A DNA stretch of 6,237 nucleotides. It comes from an uncultured Prosthecobacter sp. (GTDB lineage Bacteria > Verrucomicrobiota > Verrucomicrobiia > Verrucomicrobiales > Verrucomicrobiaceae). Positions 1 to 5,901 of this stretch are shown here, one piece after another (the stretch's first letter is position 1; each line of letters opens with the position of its first letter). The notes beneath the pieces were generated by a model. The model had not been told where the DNA came from. It worked only from the letters and a program-made list of their open reading frames with translations, and did no database searches. Location of the stretch: NCBI GenBank assembly GCA_937941745.1, contig CALDGV010000751.1, positions 1-6,237 of the forward strand, given 5' to 3'. The position numbers were made by a program, and so were the translations under genes.

Positions 1-134
1 TCTTGTGGATGGTCGAGATTTTTTTACCCTACCGCTTGTGTCGGGAATGTTGCACAGCGCAAAAACCAGTGTTCCACGCCCAAAACTTTTTTCGGGGGGC
101 AAAATGGCACTCTTTGCTTATAATTTTGAGAACT

Positions 135-153
135 CCTTCGCCCTGCACGAAGG
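135..153. repeat. Small hairpin in AT-rich segment
   Basis: CCTTCG (135-140) and CGAAGG (148-153) form a perfect 6-bp stem around a 7-nt loop. It starts 11 bases after a TATAAT hexamer, so it would lie at the 5' end of any transcript made from there. An alternative pairing, GCCCT/AGGGC (140-144/151-155), competes with it. No U-tract follows on either strand, so it is not a terminator. Function unknown. Confidence 0.35.
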
Positions 154-167
154 GCTTGAGTCTCAGG

Positions 168-243
168 AAATTGTGAACAACCAGCCTGGTTTATTCGCCA
201 AAAACTCAAAAATTGAGGAAAATGGCACGCTTATTCACAATTT
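168..243. repeat. 10-bp inverted repeat with 56-nt spacing
   Basis: AAATTGTGAA (168-177) is repeated exactly in reverse complement as TTCACAATTT (234-243). Between them sits a second dyad, AACCAG-c-CTGGTT (179-191). The long spacing argues against a simple operator. It could be the stem of a structured RNA, the ends of a tiny degenerate element, or chance in AT-rich DNA. Confidence 0.3.
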
Positions 244-291
244 GTGCAAAAGGCCGGAGAAAGCTGACCATCGCCAAAAATCAGGAAAAAA

Positions 292-957
292 TCACTTGGA
301 GGCAGCTCTCGAGGCTTTTGTAGAACATGAGGCCTTCAAAAACCGCTGAGACAGCATCCAAAGCAGGGCGGGAAAGCCTGCGCTGAGGCCCAAAGCCAGG
401 GCGGGATGGGTCTGACCGAGGGCCCCGATGGCGGCAAAGGCAAACCCCACTGGCAGCGAACCACAGGCCAGGGAAAGCAGGTAGGTGCCCAGGCGCATTT
501 GTACCAGGCCCGCCAGGCAGGAGACCGCCTCCGGCAGCACCGGCATCCAGCGTGACATGGCGACCAGCCAGCCGCCGCGCTGGGCAAAAAGAGCCTCACC
601 CCGTAACAAAGAATCCTCACCCGCCAGCCACAGGGCCGCCGGGCGGCCCAGAAAGCGGCAGGCCAGATAGGCGGCCATTCCGGCCAGAAATGAGCCGCAG
701 GAGGCCAGCAGCCCGCCGACGAACCATCCATACTTCAACCCTAGCGCCGACATGATGACCGTGCTGGGCACCGGCAGCACGATGTCGCTCATCAACAGGA
801 GGATCCCGGCAAGCCAGGCCGCATCCCCGCGCGCATTGATCCACGCAAGCGCGCCTTCGAGGGTGAAGGCGGCATCAAACCGGTCTCCCCAGATGGCAAA
901 GGGGATGAGAATCCCGGCGAGAATGAGCAGGCTGAGGATGAGCAGGGCGCGCGGCAT
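292..957 (-). CDS. DedA/VTT-family membrane protein
   Basis: A 221-residue polytopic inner-membrane protein of the DedA / VTT (SNARE-associated, TVP38-like) superfamily. Visible hydrophobic segments lie at about residues 4-23, 47-71, 75-103, 155-180 and 186-204. The two family landmarks are the re-entrant-loop motif around residues 58-72 (D58, P62-x-P64, then small and Gly residues) and the second conserved loop at 136-150 (R136, P139, P142-E143, followed by CLAG). Members are half-transporters/flippases linked to undecaprenyl-phosphate or phospholipid recycling, membrane potential and envelope stress; which substrate applies here cannot be told. The basic tail (about 205-221) fits a cytoplasmic C-terminus. 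The start is the first ATG after an in-frame upstream stop; no clear Shine-Dalgarno precedes it. It lies 102 bp downstream of the RraA-like gene on the same strand, so co-transcription is possible but unproven. Confidence 0.85.
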   Translation of the reverse strand: MPRALLILSLLILAGILIPFAIWGDRFDAAFTLEGALAWINARGDAAWLAGILLLMSDIVLPVPSTVIMSALGLKYGWFVGGLLASCGSFLAGMAAYLACRFLGRPAALWLAGEDSLLRGEALFAQRGGWLVAMSRWMPVLPEAVSCLAGLVQMRLGTYLLSLACGSLPVGFAFAAIGALGQTHPALALGLSAGFPALLWMLSQRFLKASCSTKASRAASK

Positions 958-1059
958 GAAGGCTGGACAAACAGTGCGAAACTGACCGAAGAGGCAAGCT
1001 CAAGACCATCAAAGACGGCGGTGACGCCAGAACGCTTGCTTCACCAAGGCCGCCGAGGC

Positions 1060-1809
1060 TCACCATTCGCCTTCACGTCGGAACTTGCCCTTCACGTTGG
1101 CGCTGAACTGGCCGACGGCGGCTTCCACATTGGTCAAAATCTGCCCTGTGGTCAGACCAGCCGAATTGCGGGCCGCTGGGATGACGGTCTCACACTCATT
1201 GCTGTCCATGAACCGGGCTGCATCAAGCAGTCCGGGCTGCTCCTCAGGCGGAATCACCAGGAAACCATGCTTGTCAGCATGAATGAGATCGCCGGGACGG
1301 ATCTGACGGCCAAAAACCTCGACCTCGCAGTTCCAGCGCACCGGATGCACATGCGCGTGCCCGACACAGAGGCGGCGGGCGAGCGCCTTGAAGCCGGCAT
1401 TGGTCATTTCATCCACATCCCGGATGGCACCATCCGTGATCGTGCCGACACAGCCCAGCGCCCGGTGGATGTTGCTGTTCACCTCGCCCCAGAAGGAGCC
1501 GATCACCCGGGGTTTGTCGAGGTCCTGGACGACGACGATCTTCGGCCCCGGGATGCTGGCGATGTATTCGCGGTACTCCCGGCCTGCATTTGGATTGGCG
1601 GCGCGGTGCGCAGGGTTGCTGGGCTCGATCACCACCGTGACCGCATACCCCACCATCGGCCCCATCTGCGGCATGAAGTCCCGCGTTTCCTCAAGGTTGA
1701 AGGCCTCCGCACCGGAATCCCGGCGGGTGATCTGCTCCCAGCCATTGTAGATGGTCGGGGTGTTCCAGCGCTTGAGCTGAAGAAGGTCGGCATGGGTCAG
1801 GATCGGCAT
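1060..1809 (-). CDS. RraA-like / HMG-aldolase superfamily protein
   Basis: A 249-residue cytoplasmic protein of the RraA / 4-hydroxy-4-methyl-2-oxoglutarate (HMG) aldolase superfamily, once labelled 'dimethylmenaquinone methyltransferase'. The family signature is clear: G108-E-V, then GxxGTITDGAIRD at about 119-131, giving the substrate-binding R130 and metal-binding D131, with D126 before them. Further on is the GDLIHADKHGFLVIP strand-turn-strand (173-187) with D179. Aldolase members use a divalent metal to cleave hydroxy-oxo acids to pyruvate or oxaloacetate and a second product; short RraA proteins (about 160 residues in E. coli) instead bind RNase E. This length, with about 50 extra N-terminal residues, matches the aldolase-type members, so an enzyme is favoured. 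Substrate unknown. The gene is divergent from the sulfatase across a 169-bp gap with an operator-like dyad, suggesting shared control. The ATG at 1809 has no obvious Shine-Dalgarno. Confidence 0.85.
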   Translation of the reverse strand: MPILTHADLLQLKRWNTPTIYNGWEQITRRDSGAEAFNLEETRDFMPQMGPMVGYAVTVVIEPSNPAHRAANPNAGREYREYIASIPGPKIVVVQDLDKPRVIGSFWGEVNSNIHRALGCVGTITDGAIRDVDEMTNAGFKALARRLCVGHAHVHPVRWNCEVEVFGRQIRPGDLIHADKHGFLVIPPEEQPGLLDAARFMDSNECETVIPAARNSAGLTTGQILTNVEAAVGQFSANVKGKFRREGEW

Positions 1810-1874
1810 AAAAGAAGGCGTTCAGGGTTCCGCACCCAGGCTTCACGCGGGTAAGCCTGAGGCAACGGCGGCCT

Positions 1875-1897
1875 AATGGTCACGACGAGTTACCATT
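1875..1897. promoter_or_regulatory. Operator-like dyad in divergent intergenic region
   Basis: AATGGTCAC (1875-1883) and GTTACCATT (1889-1897) are inverted repeats with 8 of 9 positions paired and a 5-nt spacer. The TGGT...ACCA core resembles sites bound by dimeric helix-turn-helix repressors such as GntR-type proteins (family knowledge; the regulator is not in the window). It lies 65 bp upstream of the RraA-like start and 81 bp upstream of the sulfatase start, well placed to control both. No convincing -35/-10 pair was found on either strand of this gap. A second, smaller dyad, GCAGG-tt-CCTGC, lies at 1908-1919. Confidence 0.4.
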
Positions 1898-1966
1898 TTG
1901 CGCGGATGCAGGTTCCTGCCCGAGGCGGCACGAGCTCCGTGAATCATCGGTGCCTGCAGACGCGTT

Positions 1967-1973
1967 GAGGAGG
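1967..1973 (+). promoter_or_regulatory. Strong ribosome binding site of the sulfatase
   Basis: GAGGAGG ends 5 nt before the ATG at 1979. It is the only textbook Shine-Dalgarno sequence in the window and fixes the sulfatase start. The other genes here lack a good one. Confidence 0.75.
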
Positions 1974-1978
1974 GCTCC

Positions 1979-3505
1979 ATGCGCTGCCTTGCCCTTTTCT
2001 TTCTTGCCCTGTCATCGGCCGTCGCCGCCGAACGCCCGAACATCCTCTTTGCGATCGCGGATGACTGGGGGCCGCATGCGGGCGCCTACGGCACCCCGTG
2101 GGTGAAGACGCCTCACTTCGACCGCGTGGCCCGGGAGGGCCTGCTTTTCAAGAATGCCTACACGCCCAATGCCAAATGCGCCCCCTCACGGGCCTGCATC
2201 CTCACAGGACGCAATTCCTGGCAGCTCAAGGAGGCGGCCAACCACATCTGCTACTTCCCGCCAGAATTCAAAGGCTGGGGTGAAGCCCTGGCGGAAAAGG
2301 GCTGGAACGTCGGCCATACGGCCAAGGGCTGGGGGCCCGGCGTCGCCAAGGATGCTGCGGGCGCGCTGCGTGAGATGACCGGGAAATCCTGGAACAAGAA
2401 GAAGCTCAAGCCGGCGACCTCCGAGATCAGCAACAACGACTACGCCGGCAATTTCACCGACTTCCTCGATGCCGCCTCGGCGGACCAGCCGTGGTGCTTC
2501 TGGTATGGCTCGCTCGAACCACACCGCGGCTACGAATTTGGCAGCGGGGTCAAAAAAGGCGGCAAAAAGCTCTCGGACATCGACCACGTGCCAGCCTACT
2601 GGCCGGACCATGAAGTGATCCGGAACGACATGCTGGACTATGCCTTCGAGGTCGAGCACTTCGACTCCCACCTCGGCCGGATGCTGGATGAGCTGGAAAG
2701 GCGCGGCCTGCTGGACAACACGCTGGTCGTCGTCACCGCGGACCACGGCATGCCCTTCCCCCGCAGCAAGGGAAATGCAAACGTCATGGCCAACCACGTG
2801 CCCCTGGCGGTCATGTGGAAGAAGGGCATTCAGGCTCCGGGCCGGGCTGTGGAGGATTTCGTGAGCTTCATCGACCTGGCACCCACCTTCATTGAGCTGG
2901 CGGGCATGGCCTGGAAAGAGACGGGCATGGCCGAAAGCCCCGGGCGCAGCCTCACCGACCTGTTCGCCAACAAGCCCGTTCACACCCGTGATCATGTGCT
3001 GATCGGCAAGGAACGCACGGATGTGGGCCGCCCAAACGACTGGGGGTATCCGATCCGCGGCATCGTGACCAAGGACAGCGTGCTGATCGAGAATTTTGAA
3101 CCTTCCCGCTGGCCGGGAGGCAACCCTGAAACGGGCTACATGGACTGCGATGCAGGCGCCACCAAGACCTTCATCCTGAGCGCCCACCGTCAGAACCCTG
3201 CCGACCCATTCTGGCAGCTCTGCTTCGGCCTGCGCCCCGCCGTGGAATTTTATGACCTGAAAACCGACCCGGATTTCGTGAAAAACCTGCCCGCCGACCC
3301 TCGCATGGCTGCCTTGCAAGCAAAGATGCGCTCTGAACTGAAGGCCCAAGGCGATCCCCGGATGGAGGGCCGTGGAGACGTTTTCGACCGCTATGAACAC
3401 GCCACCCAGCCCAACGTCGGCTTCTACGAAAAATTCATGCGCGGTGAGCCTGTGAAGGCGGGCTGGATCAACCCCACGGACATCGAACCCAAGCCCCTGC
3501 CCTGA
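1979..3505 (+). CDS. Secreted sulfatase (type I, formylglycine)
   Basis: A 508-residue sulfatase of the alkaline-phosphatase superfamily that hydrolyses sulfate esters or sulfamates. Residues 1-17 form a short signal peptide with a likely cut after AVAA, so the enzyme acts outside the cytoplasm. The mature protein opens [12 protein letters not shown] with metal ligands D28 and D29. The signature C67-A-P-S-R71 marks Cys67 for conversion to formylglycine. K116 in the AKGWGPG motif and H182 in EPHR fit the active site, and D255-H256 followed by PFPRSK (K264) gives further metal and catalytic residues. The KGWGPG, EPHRGYE and [10 protein letters not shown] motifs resemble the N-sulfoglucosamine sulfohydrolase (heparan N-sulfatase)-like group common in Planctomycetes and Verrucomicrobia; this subgroup call is from memory and substrate is not proven. 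Two lysine-rich loops (139-144 and 191-197) are visible. Length is typical. A formylglycine-generating enzyme must be encoded elsewhere. The start is supported by a strong Shine-Dalgarno. Confidence 0.93.
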   Translation: MRCLALFFLALSSAVAAERPNILFAIADDWGPHAGAYGTPWVKTPHFDRVAREGLLFKNAYTPNAKCAPSRACILTGRNSWQLKEAANHICYFPPEFKGWGEALAEKGWNVGHTAKGWGPGVAKDAAGALREMTGKSWNKKKLKPATSEISNNDYAGNFTDFLDAASADQPWCFWYGSLEPHRGYEFGSGVKKGGKKLSDIDHVPAYWPDHEVIRNDMLDYAFEVEHFDSHLGRMLDELERRGLLDNTLVVVTADHGMPFPRSKGNANVMANHVPLAVMWKKGIQAPGRAVEDFVSFIDLAPTFIELAGMAWKETGMAESPGRSLTDLFANKPVHTRDHVLIGKERTDVGRPNDWGYPIRGIVTKDSVLIENFEPSRWPGGNPETGYMDCDAGATKTFILSAHRQNPADPFWQLCFGLRPAVEFYDLKTDPDFVKNLPADPRMAALQAKMRSELKAQGDPRMEGRGDVFDRYEHATQPNVGFYEKFMRGEPVKAGWINPTDIEPKPLP

Positions 3506-3544
3506 AAATCTCCGAATAGGAAACCGCGGCATACAGTCTATCCA

Positions 3545-3561
3545 CCGCACTTCTCGTGCGG
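3545..3561 (+). promoter_or_regulatory. Hairpin abutting the solenoid-gene start codon
   Basis: CCGCAC (3545-3550) and GTGCGG (3556-3561) make a perfect 6-bp GC-rich stem with a 5-nt loop, ending two bases before the ATG at 3564. It lies 39 bp after the sulfatase stop and has no U-tract, so an intrinsic terminator is unlikely. It occupies the place where a ribosome binding site should be, and no Shine-Dalgarno is seen, so it may restrain translation or stabilise a processed end. Confidence 0.4.
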
Positions 3562-3563
3562 CC

Positions 3564-5273
3564 ATGAACAACAATCTTCCCGCCTCTCCGGTTCTCGAAA
3601 CCCTCGAATCACGCCTGGCGCCCGCTGGCGTGGTTGCGCTCAGTCTTTCCGCCAGCGGCGCGCTCTCCATCGCAGGAGACTCGCTGGCCAACGACCTGCA
3701 GATCACGGAATCCGGCAATCAGTGGACGATCTCCGCCCAGGCGGGTGGGGACACGCTTTTCAAAATGAACGGAGGTCCGCTGCTGCCCAGCATCACCTTC
3801 GCGGCCCCGCTTTCGCTCTCTGCAAGCCTGGGCGGCGGCCATGACGAGCTGCTGATCTCCGCCGCCCTGCTGCCCGGCAACCTCAGCATTGATGGCGGAG
3901 AGGGCAATGACGCCGTGGACCTGACCAGCACCAGCATCGGGGGCACTGCCAGCGTGCGCCTGGGCAACGGCCATGACTACTTCACCGCAGGTGGCGACCT
4001 GTTCTTCGCCAAAGGCCTCAGCGTGGATCTGGGCACCGGCCAGAACACCTTTGACGTGAACGCCAAGACCCTGCTCGCCAATGGCGCGATCAGCGCGGTG
4101 GCGGGAGGCACGGCCATCGACAAGCAGACCTTCATCCTCGCGGCGGAGCTTGCAGATGTGAAGGGTGCGGTGACCCTGCGCACAAGCACGGCGAGCGCCA
4201 CGGAGTTCGAAATCGGAGCCTTGAACAGTGACAGCCTGCGGGTCACAGGCGGGCTTTCGCTCATCGCCGGGGCTGGTGACGACCAGGTCACCCTTGCTGG
4301 CAACATCGAAACACTTTCGACCCTGGCCATCAACCTCGGTCACGGAGCCAACCACCTCGTGAGCAGCGGTACCGGCCTGATCAAGGCGAATGCCCTGAGC
4401 TATGCCGGCGGCAGTCACCTGGACAGCATCACCTTCGCCGGACAGTCTCTGCGCATCGTCGGCAACATGACCTTCGCGGGCGGGGCCGGAACGAACCTTC
4501 TGGACCTCAATCCCGCCGTCTCCCTGAACATCGGAGGCGGTCTCCTCTACACGGGCGGCACTGGCAGCGACACGCTGCTGATCGACGGCCCCACTGCACA
4601 GATCGGCGGGCTGGTGAACATGAGCGCTGGTGCGGGGAACAATGCCCTGGGCCTCAATGCCATCAGCGCCAGCGTGGGTGCCGTGAGCTTCTCCGCAGGA
4701 GCTGGAAATGACATCGTGGACATTGGCGAGCACACCGGAGCCTCCAGCCTGGTCACGGTGCGCGGTGCGGTGACCGTGAACGCAGGCTCAGGCAGCGCTG
4801 ACATCATGGTGCGGGATGCCGACCTCTATGGAAACCTCACCATCAACACGGCCGTGGCCTTCGGCGGCATCGATACCGTGCGGCTGCTGGACAGTGACTT
4901 CGGCGGCAATGTCGGCATCAACCTTGCGGGCACGGCTGAAAGCGATGTGATCGTGCGTGACAGCATCTTCGACCGCGCCGTCACCATCAACACCGGCTCA
5001 GGTGATGACTATGTGGCCTTCGACACGGACACCGAAGTGTCCTCGATTTACAGCGTCTTTGACGGCTGGGTGAGGATCAACCTCGGCGCCGGCAATGACA
5101 TCTTTGCCGCAGGCTCCAATCCTGCCGTGGCCACGGTGGGCAATGACTTCAACCACTACGTCGATGTGTATGGGGGCACGGGCTATGACCGGGCCTACTT
5201 CATGCACAGCGCCTACAACAACGGCTTCAATGGTCCCCTGCCCTGGACGGTCGGTGTCGAAGAATACTACTGA
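3564..5273 (+). CDS. LES-R-type N-terminus beta-solenoid surface protein
   Basis: A 569-residue protein with no enzymatic domain that I recognise. Residues 9-22 (PVLETLESRLAPAG) match the N-terminal motif seen on many large exported or surface proteins of Planctomycetes and Verrucomicrobia (the 'LEPR-XLL'-like group); no classical signal peptide is present, and a sorting role for the motif is inferred. From about residue 30 onward the chain is a repeating beta-rich pattern: a Gly/Asp turn (GGEGND 111-116, GAGDD 236-240, GGTGSD 331-336, GAGND 379-383, GSGDD 478-482, GAGND 508-512, GGTGYD 537-542) recurs roughly every 22-25 residues, sometimes nearer 30, followed by a short hydrophobic strand. 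This fits a right-handed beta-helix/solenoid with RTX-like turns, suggesting an adhesin, matrix or cell-surface structural protein. The last 45 residues are Tyr/Phe-rich and end EEYY; no anchor or transmembrane segment follows. The start is the first ATG after an in-frame stop at 3516-3518. Confidence 0.75.
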   Translation: MNNNLPASPVLETLESRLAPAGVVALSLSASGALSIAGDSLANDLQITESGNQWTISAQAGGDTLFKMNGGPLLPSITFAAPLSLSASLGGGHDELLISAALLPGNLSIDGGEGNDAVDLTSTSIGGTASVRLGNGHDYFTAGGDLFFAKGLSVDLGTGQNTFDVNAKTLLANGAISAVAGGTAIDKQTFILAAELADVKGAVTLRTSTASATEFEIGALNSDSLRVTGGLSLIAGAGDDQVTLAGNIETLSTLAINLGHGANHLVSSGTGLIKANALSYAGGSHLDSITFAGQSLRIVGNMTFAGGAGTNLLDLNPAVSLNIGGGLLYTGGTGSDTLLIDGPTAQIGGLVNMSAGAGNNALGLNAISASVGAVSFSAGAGNDIVDIGEHTGASSLVTVRGAVTVNAGSGSADIMVRDADLYGNLTINTAVAFGGIDTVRLLDSDFGGNVGINLAGTAESDVIVRDSIFDRAVTINTGSGDDYVAFDTDTEVSSIYSVFDGWVRINLGAGNDIFAAGSNPAVATVGNDFNHYVDVYGGTGYDRAYFMHSAYNNGFNGPLPWTVGVEEYY

Positions 5274-5274
5274 A

Positions 5275-5297
5275 GCCTGCCGCAGGCCTGTGTTTGA
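5275..5297 (+). terminator. Possible weak terminator after solenoid gene
   Basis: GCCTG (5275-5279) pairs with CAGGC (5283-5287) around a 3-nt loop, two bases after the TGA, followed by a modest T-rich stretch (TGTTTG). The stem is short and the T-tract interrupted, so termination would be partial at best. Confidence 0.25.
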
Positions 5298-5310
5298 GAT
5301 TGAGCGATCC

Positions 5311-5323
5311 GGCAATCATTGCC
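5311..5323. promoter_or_regulatory. Perfect 13-bp dyad upstream of RidA gene
   Basis: GGCAAT-c-ATTGCC is a perfect inverted repeat ending 28 nt before the RidA ATG at 5352. It lies where a repressor would block transcription, or could form part of the 5' leader. No regulator is identified and no clear promoter hexamers surround it. Confidence 0.3.
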
Positions 5324-5351
5324 AGCATGGTGGAGTTTATTCCTCTTCACC

Positions 5352-5816
5352 ATGTCCGCTGAATCCCAACTCATTGCCCTCGGCATCACCCTCCCTCCAG
5401 CTCCTCCCAAAGGAGGCATCTACAAGCCGGTCGTTGTCATCGGCAACGTGGCCTATGTCTCCGGACATGGTCCATATCTGCCTGATGGCGGCATGATCCG
5501 GGGCCGCGTCGGGGATGATCTGGACCTCGCCCAAGGCAACGCTGCGGCACGACAGACCGGGCTGGCCCTGCTGGCCACGCTGCAAAAGGAGCTCGGCAGC
5601 CTCGACCGGGTCAAACGCGTCATCAAACTGCTCGGAATGGTCAACAGCACGCCGGAATTCGCCGACCACCCCAAGGTCATCAATGGCTGCAGTGAACTGT
5701 TTGCCCAAATCTGGGGCGAGGAGGCCGGTGTTGGTGCCCGCAGCGCTGTTGGCATGGGTTCGTTGCCAGGAAACATCGCGGTGGAAATCGAAGGCATCTT
5801 CGAAATCGGCGACTGA
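5352..5816 (+). CDS. RidA/YjgF-family protein (probable enamine/imine deaminase)
   Basis: A 154-residue cytoplasmic protein of the RidA (YjgF/YER057c/UK114) superfamily. RidA enzymes trim as trimers and hydrolyse reactive enamine/imine intermediates made by PLP enzymes, protecting the cell from 2-aminoacrylate damage. The C-terminal signature is intact: R130, then LP (138-139), then E145. The 15-residue Arg-to-Glu spacing equals that of R105 and E120 in E. coli RidA, so the catalytic Arg is kept and deaminase activity is plausible. The N-terminal strand contains AYVSGHGP (34-41). At 154 residues it is longer than classic RidA (about 128) and fits the larger subgroup with an N-terminal extension and a central insert; substrate may therefore differ. 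The ATG at 5352 is preferred over an in-frame TTG at 5319, which would add an implausible WWSLFLF stretch. No good Shine-Dalgarno is present (GGAG at 5332-5335 is 16 nt away). Confidence 0.88.
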   Translation: MSAESQLIALGITLPPAPPKGGIYKPVVVIGNVAYVSGHGPYLPDGGMIRGRVGDDLDLAQGNAAARQTGLALLATLQKELGSLDRVKRVIKLLGMVNSTPEFADHPKVINGCSELFAQIWGEEAGVGARSAVGMGSLPGNIAVEIEGIFEIGD

Positions 5817-5849
5817 CGCGGACACTCTCCCCCCATTCCATCCCATAAA

Positions 5850-5881
5850 AAAGCCCTCCGGCAGAGCTGCCGGAGGGCTTT
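5850..5881. terminator. Strong bidirectional intrinsic terminator
   Basis: A perfect 14-bp inverted repeat, AAAGCCCTCCGGCA (5850-5863) and its complement (5868-5881), around the loop GAGC. On the minus strand the stem runs into six Ts (complement of A-run 5847-5852), a textbook terminator for the glycine-rich gene. On the plus strand it ends in TTT with a second T-run at 5886-5890, sufficient to end the RidA transcript. It sits between the two convergent genes. Confidence 0.9.
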
Positions 5882-5901
5882 GGAATTTTTATCGGACAAG
5901 G

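Larger units (their letters stand above)
1..291. other. AT-rich segment without a confident gene
   Basis: No recognisable gene. GC is about 45% by hand count over bases 1-300, clearly below the neighbouring genes. The plus-strand frame containing position 5 is open from the window edge to a stop at 347-349, with an internal ATG at 104. It would run 58 bases into the 3' end of the opposing DedA-like gene, its codon use is unlike the neighbours, and I recognise nothing in its peptide. The stretch also holds a perfect TATAAT (119-124) with no good -35, a 6-bp stem with a 7-nt loop (135-140/148-153), a 10-bp inverted repeat (168-177/234-243), a short dyad (179-191), and a direct repeat AAAATGGCAC (101-110 and 219-228). 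Two A-runs (276-280, 286-291) read as U-tracts just after the stop of the minus-strand gene and may help end its transcript. Remnant DNA, a small RNA locus or ordinary intergenic sequence are all possible. Confidence 0.5.

Noticed and set aside
105..118. Sigma-54-like TGGCAC...TTGC motif
   Set aside because: The GG-to-GC spacing is 8 nt where 10 is required. A second copy at 221-235 has TGGCACG but TTCA in place of the essential TTGC.
1017..1028. GGCG-gtga-CGCC hairpin downstream of the RraA-like gene as a terminator
   Set aside because: The stem is only 4 bp and no T-tract follows on the minus strand.
1021..1854. 277-codon open frame on the plus strand opposite the RraA-like gene
   Set aside because: The minus strand carries the clear RraA signature with catalytic Arg and Asp; the plus-strand peptide is its complement artefact.
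2186..3718. 510-codon open frame on the minus strand opposite the sulfatase
   Set aside because: It lies antisense to a sulfatase with full signal peptide and catalytic motifs; long antisense frames are expected in GC-rich codon-biased DNA, and its peptide shows no family motif.
3609..4733. 374-codon open frame on the minus strand inside the solenoid gene
   Set aside because: Its peptide is a shadow of the repetitive Gly/Asp coding pattern on the plus strand and has no recognisable domain.
5319..5351. TTG start extending RidA by 11 residues
   Set aside because: It would add a Trp/Leu/Phe-rich stretch foreign to RidA proteins and overlap the upstream dyad; the ATG at 5352 gives a family-typical N-terminus.
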